From assembly GCA_964019135.1 (NCBI GenBank), contig OZ025249.1, forward strand, positions 37,833,759 through 37,897,758: a DNA stretch of 64,000 nt. The letters are read 5' to 3'. A program made the position numbers and the translations under genes. A model generated the notes under the pieces. It was not told the origin of the DNA and did not search any database. It saw only the letters and a list, made by a program, of their open reading frames with translations. Shown here piece by piece: positions 44,510 through 55,930 of this stretch (the first letter of the stretch is position 1; every line of letters starts with the position of its first letter). This DNA comes from Arenicola marina. Taxonomy: Eukaryota > Annelida > Polychaeta > Arenicolidae.

Positions 44510-44945
44510 AGTCAGCCCCAAATCATTGTGGCGCCATATCCGCAATAGGGTTGTATAGTTCTCGCGGATTTTATTCCCTGTTTAGGTGTTTTGGGGACAA
44601 AAAAACACATCCTCTTAAAACGAGTGCGCATCACGCTGCTGCCTTGTTACAGATGAGTGACGCCCACTCATTGTAGTCAACGTTTGAATGTTGGGACCCG
44701 GCTGGCTGCACGGTTGGTGCATCAAGTTGATGTGAACGTATTTTTGTTTGCTTTGGTTCAGGCATACCTAACTGTAAAATCATAGTCTGGCTATAGATAA
44801 TCCATAATGCCATCTCTCCATAATGCATGTGGTCCGTTCGATGAGACTGTTGGAAGCGTTATAGTTTGAGGAATATCGGCGATGTTTACATTTCTGCGAC
44901 ACACGAAGCACCATTGTCCTCGCCTGATCACTCCATATAAGAGGA
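44510..44945 (-). repeat. Dispersed family A copy in intron 3 of NCSL-C
   Basis: Reverse-complement relative of 41470-41600 and 42190-42440 (GAGTGCGCATCACG, AGTTCTCGCGG, GTGGTCCGTTCGATGAGAC). It enlarges intron 3 to 1.25 kb. Confidence 0.7.
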
Positions 44946-44964
44946 ATATTCAGGTACACATTAG

Positions 44965-45262
44965 CCTCCTGGGGAGGGGTGGGGGGGCAGTAATGTACAA
45001 ATCTGGTGGGAGTGGGGGGGGGGGGGGTTCGTGGGTGCCTTGTGCCTGAGAGAGCGGATATTTGGGATGGAAAAGACACCTCTTCGGAGAGGATTTCGGC
45101 GATAAAACGCCCCGATCAAAAGGATTTGAGCGGTAAAACGCCCCAACCGAGCCGATTTTGGCGGTGGAAAACGGGGGAGGGGGGGGGGGGGCTTTGGGCT
45201 TTACCGCGGAAACCACCCAAACCCAGCAATGTATTAACTACCGCCCCCCGCCCCCCCTCCCT
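44965..45262. repeat. G/C-run flanked repeat with 34-bp units
   Basis: G runs on the left and a C run on the right surround about three units of GCGGTAAAACGCCCC-type sequence. Proline/glycine-rich frames here are artefacts of the runs. Confidence 0.7.
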
Positions 45263-45739
45263 GGGACATTAGCAATGTTTCGACGGCAACAAAGTTTCGA
45301 ACACTAACTTTTAACTAAAGTTCTAGGTGTGTAGTGCTTATTGGGTATAATATTACGGTGCATTCGGGGCCGGTACACAACATCCTCACCTTTAATGAAG
45401 AACCACAATACGTATTGCTCGTGTGTCAGCCCGTGTTTGCTGTAAGAACAATATCTCATATGCCGTGTGTTAATGTAATATATATGCCTCATGTATATAT
45501 ACAGTTTCAAACGGATTCTGTTCCTTCCTCCAGGCCATGCTCCAGATGTTGGAAATGGCCGAAGCTGACAAACTGCGGATGCCTCGAGTCCTGGCCAGAT
45601 CCATCTTCAAGCGCCTGGACACGGATGGGGACGGTCACCTGACAAAGAAGAAGTTCATCGAAAGATGTGCCAATGAACCTTTCATTTGCGATATTTTCAA
45701 AGTGGTCCAGTACTGGACTGTGATGAGTTAGATCTGCAG

Positions 45740-46900
45740 ATCTTATGATGTCTCTGGGTCTTTTTGGTTTATGTAATGCCAGGTGTCAGAGGAGATCGAC
45801 ATGAACACGTTGCCAAGAGATCATAATCTGCTCGGTATGGTGTAGGAAATATAGGTAGAACCTGATTATTATTATTATTATTATTATTATGTCATTATAT
45901 TATGTATTGACAGCATACAGTAATACGGATTGAATCAACAGTTTCGTTAAAGGGGGAGGTAGGGACGTAGCCAATTATACATTATAATATGAACACGTTA
46001 ATATAAACTACACTGTGATAAATCAGACATTGAAGGTAGACTTCATGAGGTAACTATATGATTATACGTATACACGTATTTAGTATTCACATCTTGTGAA
46101 ACATTTCAAATGAATAGATCCGTGAATTTGTAGGCAGGGTTTGAGCCTGTGGACGGTTTCTTGAAATGTTCATTGTCCTATGTAGTAAAGTTTACATAAA
46201 TGTATTTTCCTGAATACGGCCTTCTATGCTTTGTTTGCACGCAGTCCAGTGTGGTATGCCTATGTCCAAATGCAACAAGATTCATGCTTTTTTTTGCCAT
46301 CATTTTTTGTCATTTTTCATATGATGGATTACTTCGTGTGATAGCTTTACCCTGTCACACTAAAAAATATAGTCCAACATAACGTCTTTGAATCAGTATT
46401 TAATATCACACAGTTCTGTCATCTAATAAGTCGTTAATAAATTCGATAAAAATATGTTTTCGTGAAACAATATTTCAAGATGTAATAAAACTAGAATTCC
46501 AAAGTGGATATTTATGTAAGGTTTGCTTCGATAATACCAGTTTACGTCTATACCATGCATAAAAAAATCTTTCCAGAGAGGGTTTTGGGCTTTATCACCT
46601 TAAGGGAGACTTCGTCTGATTCTCAACAGAACGAGTTTTTTTTACGTGCAGACAACACTGCAAAGCAGTTGTTAACATTTCCCATCACCTTCGATTCATT
46701 GCTTTATCCAGCATTTTTTTAAAGCATCCATAATTTTTTTTTTTTTTTTTTTAGGTTTCCGCCACCAAATTCAATATCTTGAGCAAATCCATCATGAGAA
46801 TTGTTTCTGTCTCAGATAAAATTCCATTGAAATACATTTTAAAAAGATGGCGATAACTGATAAGGGGGCCCCTCATTCAACTGTTTTGGCCCTTTAATGA
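45740..46900. other. 3' flank of NCSL-C
   Basis: Begins with the conserved 3' UTR (GATGAGTTAGATCTGCAGAT, TCTGGGTCTTTTTGGTTTAT). It has an (ATT)n run at 45864-45890 and a T run near 46733-46753. 46920-47760 resembles 56270-57900 in intron 1 of NCSL-E. No separate gene is seen. Confidence 0.55.
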
Positions 46901-46919
46901 ACGTGGTGACATATTTTCT

Positions 46920-47760
46920 CATTTTTGAGCTCTGTGTATAGTGCTCTTTAAATGGTATTAAAATTAGAAAAATCTAAAAAAAGGAAACTGTATTATACGA
47001 AAGTCATCCTTAAAAGAGTTTTACAGTGGCAATACATTATAGGATGTATTTTACGAATGCATGAACTCACTCGACACTTCCCCTCCCCTTATTTCCAACC
47101 AAAAGCGGCACACTACGTCTGAATTGTTTATTCATTGGTCATTCTTTATGCGTTCATTTTATGCAGTCAAAGACTAGGTACGTCTTTCAGACAATTACTT
47201 TGAACACCTATCTCTGTGGAGCATGTTCAGATCATTTGTGGAATCCAACCTTATATAATAGCATACTTATATCTATTGCGACGACCAGTCCCCTTTAACG
47301 CATTACGATTGTCACTATAAGTTCAGGTCAAGTTACAAGTACAAGCAAAAATCCTCCGAAGCAAGGCGAGGCCGTAGAGTGTGTGCGTGTCGATCTTACA
47401 ATCGGCAGAGGGCGTTCCGCTTAAGCAATAATCCCTCTGACCCACGGCAAATTTAACCATTATTATTCATGGTCAGAAATTAAAAATGAATATAATCGCA
47501 GAAATATTCGCAGTTTGGTATCAAATACATCACCGTTCAGCATTTACTAGGCTACTGGCACCGTACCGGACTAATTCATTCGACCCTTTTAATTAGGGGC
47601 CACATTTCTTTTGAACTCTGTTTTCGAGTTCGATCAAGCGTGAAGCGCTTGGAACTTTGACCCCGGGAGGGCCTGCCTGCAGACGCCATCCAACTATCAC
47701 AGTCTGTAAGTAACCTTTCGACCAAGACTCACTCCACATATAGCAAGAAATTAACGCTGG
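46920..47760 (+). repeat. NCSL-C 3' flank shared with NCSL-E intron 1
   Basis: Homologous to 56270-57900: AAAAGAGTTTTA, CCAACCAAAAGCG, GCAGTCAAAGACTAG, CGACCAGTCCCC, AGTTACAAGTACAA, AGGGCGTTCCG, GAACTTTGACCCCG. The order is conserved, with extra sequence in the NCSL-E copy. Confidence 0.8.
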
Positions 47761-47799
47761 CTTGCTCAGCCCTAAACTGATCAAACCCATTCGAATAAC

Positions 47800-49490
47800 T
47801 CGTTAGTCGCCCACACGGTGGAGCCACTGCTCACCCGACTTTCTACCGAGATTGGCTCTCGATGAGTGAAGTGCTGACACCTTTCGCTTGGAGACTTATA
47901 TCTACAAAGCGGCGGCGCATATATAAACAGCCGAATGTTGGCATGGACATCTTCAACATTCCAGCACGTTACGTAAACACGTAGGGACGATAGCGCTTCT
48001 TGGGAGTTCTCCTGTGAAGGGGGTGGGGGGGGGGGGGGGGGGCGGATATCACTTTTTTCGTGATCTGTGATTGCACCTAAAATTATTATCGTGATCGGGA
48101 GTTTTTTTAGGTCGTCATACTCGGCATTTTTTTCATTTTTTTTGCTGCCAAGAAATTAACCTGGTACCACGCACTGGTGCCGCGAGAAGGCCGCAAACCC
48201 TCGTCAACCATTGTACAATGAAATATGCTGGTTCCCTGACTCATTGTTAGGCCTATGGTTTTTCAAGTTTTCGAGACGTGCATACCCGGAAACCAGCGTC
48301 AACCCCGCCCCCCCCCCCGGTTCGCTGGCGTAGTGGTCAGCTATTGATAGGTTCATGGCGCTTCCAGTGGCGCATGAGTTGATCGAAGGCGTTGTTAAGT
48401 TTTATGTTGGTGTGTGGTAATGTTGATCTGTCTGTGTGTCTGTGTGTCTGTTAGTAACGACGTGCGATAACTGTCGAACGCCTCGACTCCCAGTTTCGAG
48501 TGGGGCGGTACATTTTTCGATCTTCGCGATTGACATAAAAAAACTCATGAGATTCGCGATTAGCTGTTCGCAATTTTGGGAAATCGTTATCCGTACAATT
48601 CCATGTTCAACGCGAAGCCCCTTTCCCCATTTACCGCGGCCCGTTATTATAGTCTGTGAATTCCGTGATATTCGCGATATCAACTTCAATGTGGTTTTTT
48701 CGCCCCCTGTCTTAAGCAGTTCTCATCTTGGAGATTCGAGATTACTTTCCCAAATTCTTTGGGAATCGCGATTCAGAGGGGGTATCCCCCCCACACCCTC
48801 CCAGTTCCGGCTAGCTATGCAAAGGGCCCACCTTAGGTCTGATTTCGATGCTGGGCGATAGGCCTATATTCCAAAGGTCCAGGTAACAGGATTTTGTTTA
48901 CCCATTGAAAGCTCGCTATTACTGTTATATTTTTTTTATCAACATGAACAATGAATGGCGTATTGGGTTCATAGGTGACTTGTAGGCCTATGCCGCATTT
49001 AAATTTAAAAAAATCGCCAAACAGGATTTTTTGGAAATATTTTAACAGATAATATGACCATTTTGGTGGGAATATAACCTCTCAATTTCTCAATGAAAAA
49101 ATGAATGACAAAAGACACATTGCGTAATAACATTAGTATTCGGGTGCGGATGGTGTATTTTACTAAGGTCACGTATTCAAGGTCATGATCACAGCAAGTT
49201 TAATGCCGCGGAACATTTTTTTCGTCGTAACTCCGTTAATATTTGCTCTGCTTTTGTTTTATTGTTTCTGACTCTGTTGGTCAGTCATACTTTATTGTGA
49301 AAATTGTATAAATTCGCTATGACTACATGAATGAAGGTGCCCATGCATTGTGTATATACAACTAAAACATTTTGGCCAAATGGCATCGATTTCGAAAGTG
49401 TCGTTTGACAGCCAACAAAAATTATTAAATTTTAATCTCCATGCTAAAGTCTCGATTCGCTGAATAGTACAATGGTGGGGGTGTGCCGCC
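47800..49490. other. Intergenic, repeats only
   Basis: Contains a G run (48020-48042), a C run near 48310, and the inverted dispersed repeat 48480-48790 (partner of 39590-39862). No gene is recognised. Confidence 0.55.
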
Positions 49491-49493
49491 CAG

Positions 49494-49738
49494 AGCATAG
49501 ATGGAATATGGATGGCTTAGCTAATCAGGAGAACACCAGTGGACATGGAGTTCCAACTTTTTATTTCTACGTTCCTCTATGAAACCTGGCATTAATAAAC
49601 CGAAATGACCCAGAGACATCATAGATCTGCAGATCCAACTCAGCACAGTCCAGCACTCTAAGTACCCTTGTTTTCCAGGATAAAGGCCGCCTTGAAAATA
49701 TCGTAAATAAGAGGTTCCTTGGCGCATCCTTCGATGAA
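49494..49738 (-). pseudogene. psi-G: end of exon 4 plus 3' UTR of an NCSL gene
   Basis: The minus strand encodes the last 26 residues of an NCSL protein (FIEGCAKEPLIYDIF, ending LENKGT) at 49738-49658 and then the conserved 3' UTR (GATCTGCAGATCTATGATGT), down to CTCCTGATTAGCTAAGCC as after NCSL-B. The upstream part is cut off at about 49740. It is closer to NCSL-B than to the neighbouring NCSL-D, so it is a fragment of another copy. Confidence 0.85.
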
Positions 49739-50439
49739 CACTTTTCTAAACGCTTTTGATGTGAGAATTATTTCTAAATGATTTCATATTTTTACTGTGC
49801 TCCAAATTGTATATTTTGTTTCACAGATCTGGAAGACATGGCCCAACAGCTGCGAGAATCTGACTGATCCAGTGTATCTTCTAGTCAGAGTCAGTGGCTG
49901 TTCTTCCGCCCTCCCCTCTCTCCACCACAAAAATCATCCATGCATCAAGAGATGCACCCTCTGTGTGCATGTTTGGAGGGTGTCATCAAGAATCTGACTG
50001 ATCCCCCCCGGGTAGGGGGGGGGGGCTACATATAGTTAGGTATATACCTATGTGCCGCCCAAATGACCCCTTTTTTCGCCTTTTTTCCCTCAATCCACGA
50101 ATCAGAATCAACAATTTCTTTCCACGTGCCCATCTGAGAAGGCCTTTTTCCCACAATTACAATTCTTGACTATATAGTCTAATTGATATCAAAAGTGTTC
50201 AAATAAGTATGCCTTTTTAACCCCAAAATTCTGTCAGTGTCCATTTCAGATGCCTTTTTTCGCCAAAACATTCTCTTTTTATGACGGCACAACGCCACCA
50301 CTGTAGTAATGTAGTGCCCCCCGGGACTGATCAGGTGTATTTTGTTCAATAAATGTTATGTTTAGTCTAAAATATGTCCATTGTATTCATTTATTTTTTA
50401 CATTCAGTGGTCGGTCAATTAGCGGCCTCATGTTCTTGT

Positions 50440-50640
50440 GAGGACGGTGTACCAATGTTGGCCCAACGATGTTTGCCGACAATGGGCCAATGACGGTTGT
50501 ATGATGTTTGTCATAGTTGGGCCAATGCCGGTCCACCTTTGGTCCAATGATGCCATGCCAACCGTATACAAACATTGGCCCGCTGGACAAAACTGCATTG
50601 GCCCAATGATGTTTGCCGACGGTGGGTTGTGCCTCTCTCC
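50440..50640 (+). repeat. TTGGCCCAA-type repeat array, second copy
   Basis: Shorter relative of 37660-37935 (TTGGCCCAACGATG, TTGCCGACAATGGGCCAATG), in the 3' flank of NCSL-D. Confidence 0.8.
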
Positions 50641-50795
50641 AGTGCTCGATTGCAGTAGATATAGTCACCAATATTGCCAGGCTGTCAAAAACGCACCCGC
50701 CACCCCCTCTTTTTATATAGATCCCAAGCACCTGCCATATCATACCGAATATATAACCGATCGATGTGACAGTAGACACCTCTAAGATACTTGAT

Positions 50796-52458
50796 TTACA
50801 GGGTGAGGGTCACTTTGAAAATATCGTGCATGAGAGGTTCCTTGGCGCAGCCTTCGATGAAATCTTTCTTTGTCAGGTGACCGTCCCGATCCGTGTCCAG
50901 ACGCTTGAAGATGGATCTGGCCAGGAATGGAATCAGCCGCTGTCTCTTTGCTTCTGCCACTCCTCCCACCTCGAGTATAGCCTGAAATAGGGAACAGAAG
51001 CGATTTCAGTATTTACATATATATCTTTGTTAAACTACAAGTGTCCTTGCCAACCACAAATTAAAGTAATCGCGGACTATAACATTTGCGCCAGGAGGAG
51101 GGTCTGGGGGGATTTCGACGTCGATAATTGCCCCTAAAAATTGATACAATACATTGCATATATCTTTATAACCTACCATCATATCAATGAAATCACCTTT
51201 TAAGAGCCCTGGAGTATGCGGATTAAGTTCAGTTGTTTGTCACTTACCTTAATTATACATCGGAGTTCCATCTCCTGCATTGTTCCGTTGCCGTCGACGT
51301 CACAGACACGGAAGGTCAGATCCAGCTTCTCTTCCGTCGAACCGCAATATAGAGTTTCAGCGATCTGGATTTAATTCACGGTGTAGCAATAAAATACTGG
51401 GTTTTAATATTATTTAAATCATGACCTTAATGTGCACTTGATCTCTTCCTAGATGCATAGAGCTTTCTTACCTCACAGTAAGTTACTGTAGAATGACATC
51501 TCAATGGGTTTAACTTCACCGAAAACTAAGTGAAAATGGAAATGTTTTATATCATGGGCCTAGAGCGATTCCACTCCTTTCGCACATAAAAACACTTAAA
51601 GCTCATTTAAAAAATGAATTATAAGAGCAGGAAGTCTGCAGATATGTCAGGACCTATCCTCCCAACGTCAGAAGTAAGTTGCCATTAACTTACAGACATT
51701 TTTTAGAGCTGTAGGATCGACACAGGCACGTTTAACAATGAAAGAAAACAAATCGCTCTTGTTGAATAAGGATTGTACACTGTATATATCGGTCTGGCGC
51801 GTGACAACAATACAAAGAAGAAATGTTGCGATAGATGTTCAATTCGGGATTAAGCGTCTGAATATTTTAGATACCTTGAGAAACTCGAAGAAATCCAGGT
51901 ACCCGCTGTCTTCAACGTCATAGGCTCGATCCAGATGGTCGAAGAATTCGAAACACCCACTCTTGATGCCGGAAAAGTAGATCCGATAGAAATGTCTAAA
52001 TTCGACTCTGTCCATCTCTTGATTGGGGCAAGAATCCTGTGGTCAGATGTTTAAAACTGATACATAATTTGAAACAGTTTTCTGTTGTTGCATGAAATGT
52101 CTCCACTAATCACTTTTCGCCAATTCCATTGATAAGTGAATTATTTTAGTAATCCCTATGCGTCTAATACATGTGATATAACTAGGAACAACCTGAGAGT
52201 GGTACTATAACTGAGCTCCTGCACTTGCAATCTTCGTTTACTGAGCATCGCTTATTGTCCAGTACCTAAAGCGGAAGTTACATCCATATTCCTAATGTTC
52301 GAAGTGATATATTTTACCATGAATAGATTGTGTAGCCTCCGGACCATTTTCAGCGGAAGTCGACTTGTGGCCATGGCCTCCTCTAGATGGTTGGCCGAAT
52401 CCAGAGCCACTATCGCCTTGTCCAGCGCGCTCGGCTGAGTCGAATTATTCTCCCCCAT
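50796..52458 (-). CDS. NCSL-D: diverged NCS-like EF-hand protein, inverted copy
   Basis: Minus-strand exons 52458-52318, 52036-51875, 51364-51248 and 50981-50796 (stop included), all GT/AG and phase 0; 201 residues. The start MGENNS keeps the myristoylation pattern. EF1 is DSCPN. EF2 reads DVEDSGYLDFFE: Glu at position 3 and Asp where Gly is usual at 4. EF3 is DVDGNGTMQEME, canonical at 1, 3, 5 and 12. EF4 is DTDRDGHLTKKD, with Arg at 4 and Asp at 12. The C-terminus is VTLTL, shorter than LENKGT. The introns are the shortest of the cluster (281, 510 and 266 bp). It is the only complete copy on the minus strand and the most diverged one; the open frame over four exons argues it is under constraint. 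An alternative is a young pseudogene with no break yet. Confidence 0.8.
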
Positions 52459-52479
52459 GACTGAAAGAGTCCGCTGTGA

Positions 52480-52885
52480 TGCTCTACAAGACTCTGCAGA
52501 AGCATTCCCTGGAATTATCTACGAAACAAGTGGTACCTGGTATTGAATTGTCTTACCAGTCTGGTGGCAGTAATTACGGCGCTTATGACTGGGAGGTGAT
52601 ATATATGTATGTTTAGTTGGAGGCGCCACCTATAGGCCTCTACACAAGTGACATATGGAGAGTGCTATGAGTGGTGTATAGTGGTATACCGGGGGAAGGG
52701 CCCAGTCCAATCAGCGTGGCCCAACGTTTTTACGCGTTCTTCTATGTTATAGATTTACTATCACCAGGGCCTACATAAGTCAATAAATATACAATGTCGT
52801 ATGCTATATCAGTCTACATCAAAGTGAGCCCACCCACCCGGCCGTCCACGTAACTCGACAATCGCCACCCGGACATAGCGGCCTT
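52480..52885 (-). promoter_or_regulatory. NCSL-D promoter-proximal module
   Basis: Read on the minus strand: GGTATACCACTATACACCAC, CATAGCACTCT, AGAGGCCTATAGGTGGCGCC, then CATACATATATATCACCTCC and CTGCCACCAGACTGG, in the same order as before NCSL-E. The AT stretch at about 52600 may be a TATA element. 38612-39020 is a second copy, left next to psi-F. Confidence 0.5.
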
Positions 52886-52919
52886 ATCTACTAACATACC
52901 ATTGCACAGAATTTATGTT

Positions 52920-55415
52920 AAACAAGAGAAGCTAATGCCTGGACCAAAGCAAACAAAAAATAATTTCACACCCACTCCATTACTCACGCACAAACCGTGC
53001 AGCCGGCCGGTTCCCAACACTCAAAGGTTAATTACGTTAAGTCCTATAGGGCTGTACAGTCACTACCCCAGTTAACACGACACCACGGGGCCAGTGACGG
53101 ACCAGTGCCGAATGCCCGGTGGCCCCGACGCCGGTCCTGTGATGGCATCCAGTACTTGCTCGGCACCGGCGTGCAAATTGGCGCAACACTGGCCCGATGC
53201 TGGCTGGCCAGAGCGAAACCGACGCTTGCGAGCAATGGCCCGATTGCGTCCTCCACCATGGATCGTCACAGGCCCAGCGCCGGCTAGCTTGAACTCAGCC
53301 GCATTTTGGTCAGCAATTTAATAGCTGTTCAACGTTTATTGATCTGAGCATCAGTTATGTACTGTGAACCAGGGGACGAAATAACATGTTGCGAGCGCTG
53401 TATATTTCACAGATATTTCGCAGGCGTCTGATCAAAGTACTGCTTCCTTGCTGCCGCCTAAATGAAGTAGCCTACATAATGCCCCTATATGATTAGGTAC
53501 CATAGTCAAAGCCTGACACTGCGACTGTTGCTACCCGTCTGTCTCACTGTCACCGTCTGTGTCTGTCACTTTTCAATCCCGGCTCAAAATCCCGATACCA
53601 TTTACAGTATGATTGTAAAATGAAGTACGCGACCAGATTATGCCATTACAGTAAGCAAATGGCGCAGAAAATATCAGTCTATTTTCAAATCAATAAAACT
53701 GTCACTTTCACACCCACTCGATTCCTCACGCACAAACCGCGCAACCAGCCGGTTCCCAACGCCCAACGCTTAAACGACTACAATGAATGCGCGTCGCGGT
53801 TCCCAAAGGCCCTAAACCGGAAATAGAACCCGCGAGAACTGCACAGCCCCATATGGGACTGATCTGGCGAGGAAAGGGTGCTCCGTTTGTCGCATAAATG
53901 TAAACATCGCTGGTACTCTTCTAAATACGACGCTAGCAACGGCCTGATCAAACGGACCACATGCATTATGGACAGATCAATGTCTTATCTTTAACTATAT
54001 TATGATTTTAAAATAAGAAATTCTTGGGCCAAAGCTACCAAAGATATTTGTACTCCCACTTGATTCTTCACGCACAAACGGCGCAGACACAATGAATGCG
54101 CGTCACGCAGCTGTAGCAAGGCACCGGCGTGATGTGTATTCGTCCTAAGAGCGCATGTTTTGTTGTTGGTCCGCAAAAGAACCTGAACTAACAATAGAAC
54201 CCGCCATAAATATAGAGCCCTGTGAACAATGCGTTGTAAGATCCGATATCTCTTTTGTCAATCTCCTGTGCCTTTTCGCCCGTTGAAATATATATATATG
54301 CATGAGCCTACCCGCCTACTCCAAAACTGGCCGTGATTCTTGATGAAAACACATGTCTTCTGCAGCGTCGGATTCCGAAATTGATCTGAAATCAGGGGCT
54401 GCAATACATGTCTACGATGTCTATATGGAGACGTAGAGTCCAAGACTGCAAATAATCAATGGACAATCATTGATCAGGCAAACACAATGTGCTTTGGGGT
54501 CCAAAGTACAGCAGTGGCAGGTATGTTGCATACACGGTAGTATGGTGCTTTTAGAAAGGCTGGGGGGGTGGAGGGGTTGCTTAATTCAACCGTAAAATAC
54601 CAGACTAATAATAAGAATAAGTTCTTCCATGACGAATAATTTTCCCCATCGTCCTTTATTTCAAGCTAAATACCTGGATCTGGTTACTGGACTAATGCAA
54701 TTTTAAAGCTACAATAATGTTTACGTTATGAAGACAGTGAAGACCATGTCGAAATTGGCCGATAGTCATAACGCATGCATATGGAGGTAAAGCGCAACAG
54801 GCCGTGTACCCCGGTCACATATCTAGATGCCTGATAACATCTTCGGTATCAATCTACTACGTCCATCAACACGTCCATCAACCGATGCGAGCCAATCAGG
54901 AAGCCGATGGGATGGGAAGCGGAGTTTTATTTGCTGCGGGTAATGGTCGCCAGTGCGCATGTACAACGCTAGATGACATATATATCATAACGTCATGAAA
55001 CTATTGATATTTCGGTCCCGGCTCCTTCCGAAAACTCGGACACTATTTTCGCCTGCCCTGACCGAGGCTCGAACCCGCGACCCTCCGATTACCGGGCCGC
55101 CACGGTAACTTTTGGGCTGCAATGGAATATTCCCACAGCGCGGTCACAAACGCGTCTACTTATATTCCGGCTTTTCGTTTGGACTCCCACCATCCGGGCC
55201 AAGGGTGGCCCCAGGTTTGCCTCCATCGGCAATACTATATTTGCTATTAAAATAAATCAAGTACCAAGTCAAAGTTATACTAGCCTTCTGGGAGATTTCT
55301 TTTGATAACTGACTTGGGCTTTTAGTTAACTGACCACAAGGACCGATTGGCGCAAACAACAACGTGGGATACCACTATACGCCAGTCATAGCACTCTTCA
55401 TATACCACTGCTGAA
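52920..55415. repeat. Mosaic of dispersed repeats before NCSL-E
   Basis: 53100-53290 repeats 41765-41960 (CTGGCCCGATGCTGGCTGGC); 53690-53990 and 54110-54200 are family A; 54360-54540 matches 42690-42830 (AATTGATCTGAAATCAGGGG, AATAATCAATGGACAA). No gene is supported. Confidence 0.65.
55026..55110 (-). mobile_element. Possible second tRNA-derived SINE head
   Basis: The minus strand has GTGGCGGCCCGGTAATCGG and then CGCGGGTTCGAGCCTCGG, where GGGTTCGAGCC is a B box. The A-box match is weak and the 3' end is undefined. It differs from the SINE at 12227. Confidence 0.45.
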
Positions 55416-55573
55416 GAGCCCTGCTGTGGCCATATCTGTGTGATCAAGATCCCATGTCTTTCTTCGCAAAGCTAGAGGGTTACCACCGGGGATATGGCTC
55501 GACTCTCCCTTCCTTCTCCCATTGACGCGATATGACCAAAAGTGGTTAAAGCGTCCTGAATAACCAACCAACT
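55416..55573 (+). mobile_element. tRNA-derived SINE, 5' truncated
   Basis: Starts at GAGCCCTGCTGTGGCC (just inside the B box) and ends in AACCAACCAACT. It directly follows a partial promoter module (55369-55415: GATACCACTATACG, CATAGCACTCTTC), and a full module follows at 55711. Confidence 0.82.
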
Positions 55574-55710
55574 ATATCACTTCTCATTGCACCCGTGTTT
55601 GAACAGTTCAGACGTCTTTGACGGTATATGGTAATATTGAGAGATACCACATCTAAGATTACATGTAAACGTTGCCCCTTACTTTTTAGAAGGGGCTCTT
55701 AACGCGGGGT

Positions 55711-55925
55711 ACCACTCACTATACGGCCCTCATGGCACTCTTCGTGTATCACTGAAGAGGCCTTCAGGTGGCGCCACCAACTGCACATATATCGCCACAA
55801 GTCCCAGTCTGAAGGGCATTACTGCCACCAGACACGCAATCGGCAACGTCATTCTATGCAAGATATTCATTTCGCAGATAATTTCCTCCGAGGCTATTAT
55901 TGTAGAGCATTGCAGTTGACCCTTT
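55711..55925 (+). promoter_or_regulatory. NCSL-E promoter-proximal module
   Basis: GGTACCACTCACTATACGG, GGCACTCTTC, GAAGAGGCCTTCAGGTGGCG, CTGCACATATATCGCCACAA and CCAGTCTGAAGGG, then GAGCATTGCAGTTGACCC and TTTCAGCCATGG. The last part resembles a branch point, pyrimidines and AG, so an acceptor of a non-coding first exon may lie just before the ATG. Confidence 0.5.
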
Positions 55926-55930
55926 CAGCC

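Larger units (their letters stand above)
43028..45731 (+). pseudogene. NCSL-C: decaying NCS-like EF-hand gene
   Basis: Exon-like segments 43028-43111, 43535-43696, 44161-44277 and 45534-45731 keep one open phase-0 frame of about 186 residues, but several features are damaged. Gly2 is Glu (MEAND), so N-myristoylation is lost, and about 19 residues of the N-terminal region are missing. The base pair before exon 2 is CT and not AG (ATAAACT before GATTCG); the next upstream AG would lead to a stop. A cryptic AG at 43554-43555 would keep frame but drop seven residues with the Cys-Pro motif. EF2 DVDGSGYIDFLE and EF3 DVDGNGTVEQKE look sound; EF4 is DTDGDGHLTKKK, with Lys in place of Glu at position 12. 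A deletion replaces the usual LENKGT end with VVQYWTVMS. Either a pseudogene or a soluble, diverged form. Confidence 0.72.

Noticed and set aside
44950-45272. Proline- and glycine-rich frames near 45.0-45.27 kb
   Set aside because: They are due to G and C runs; no conserved protein feature.
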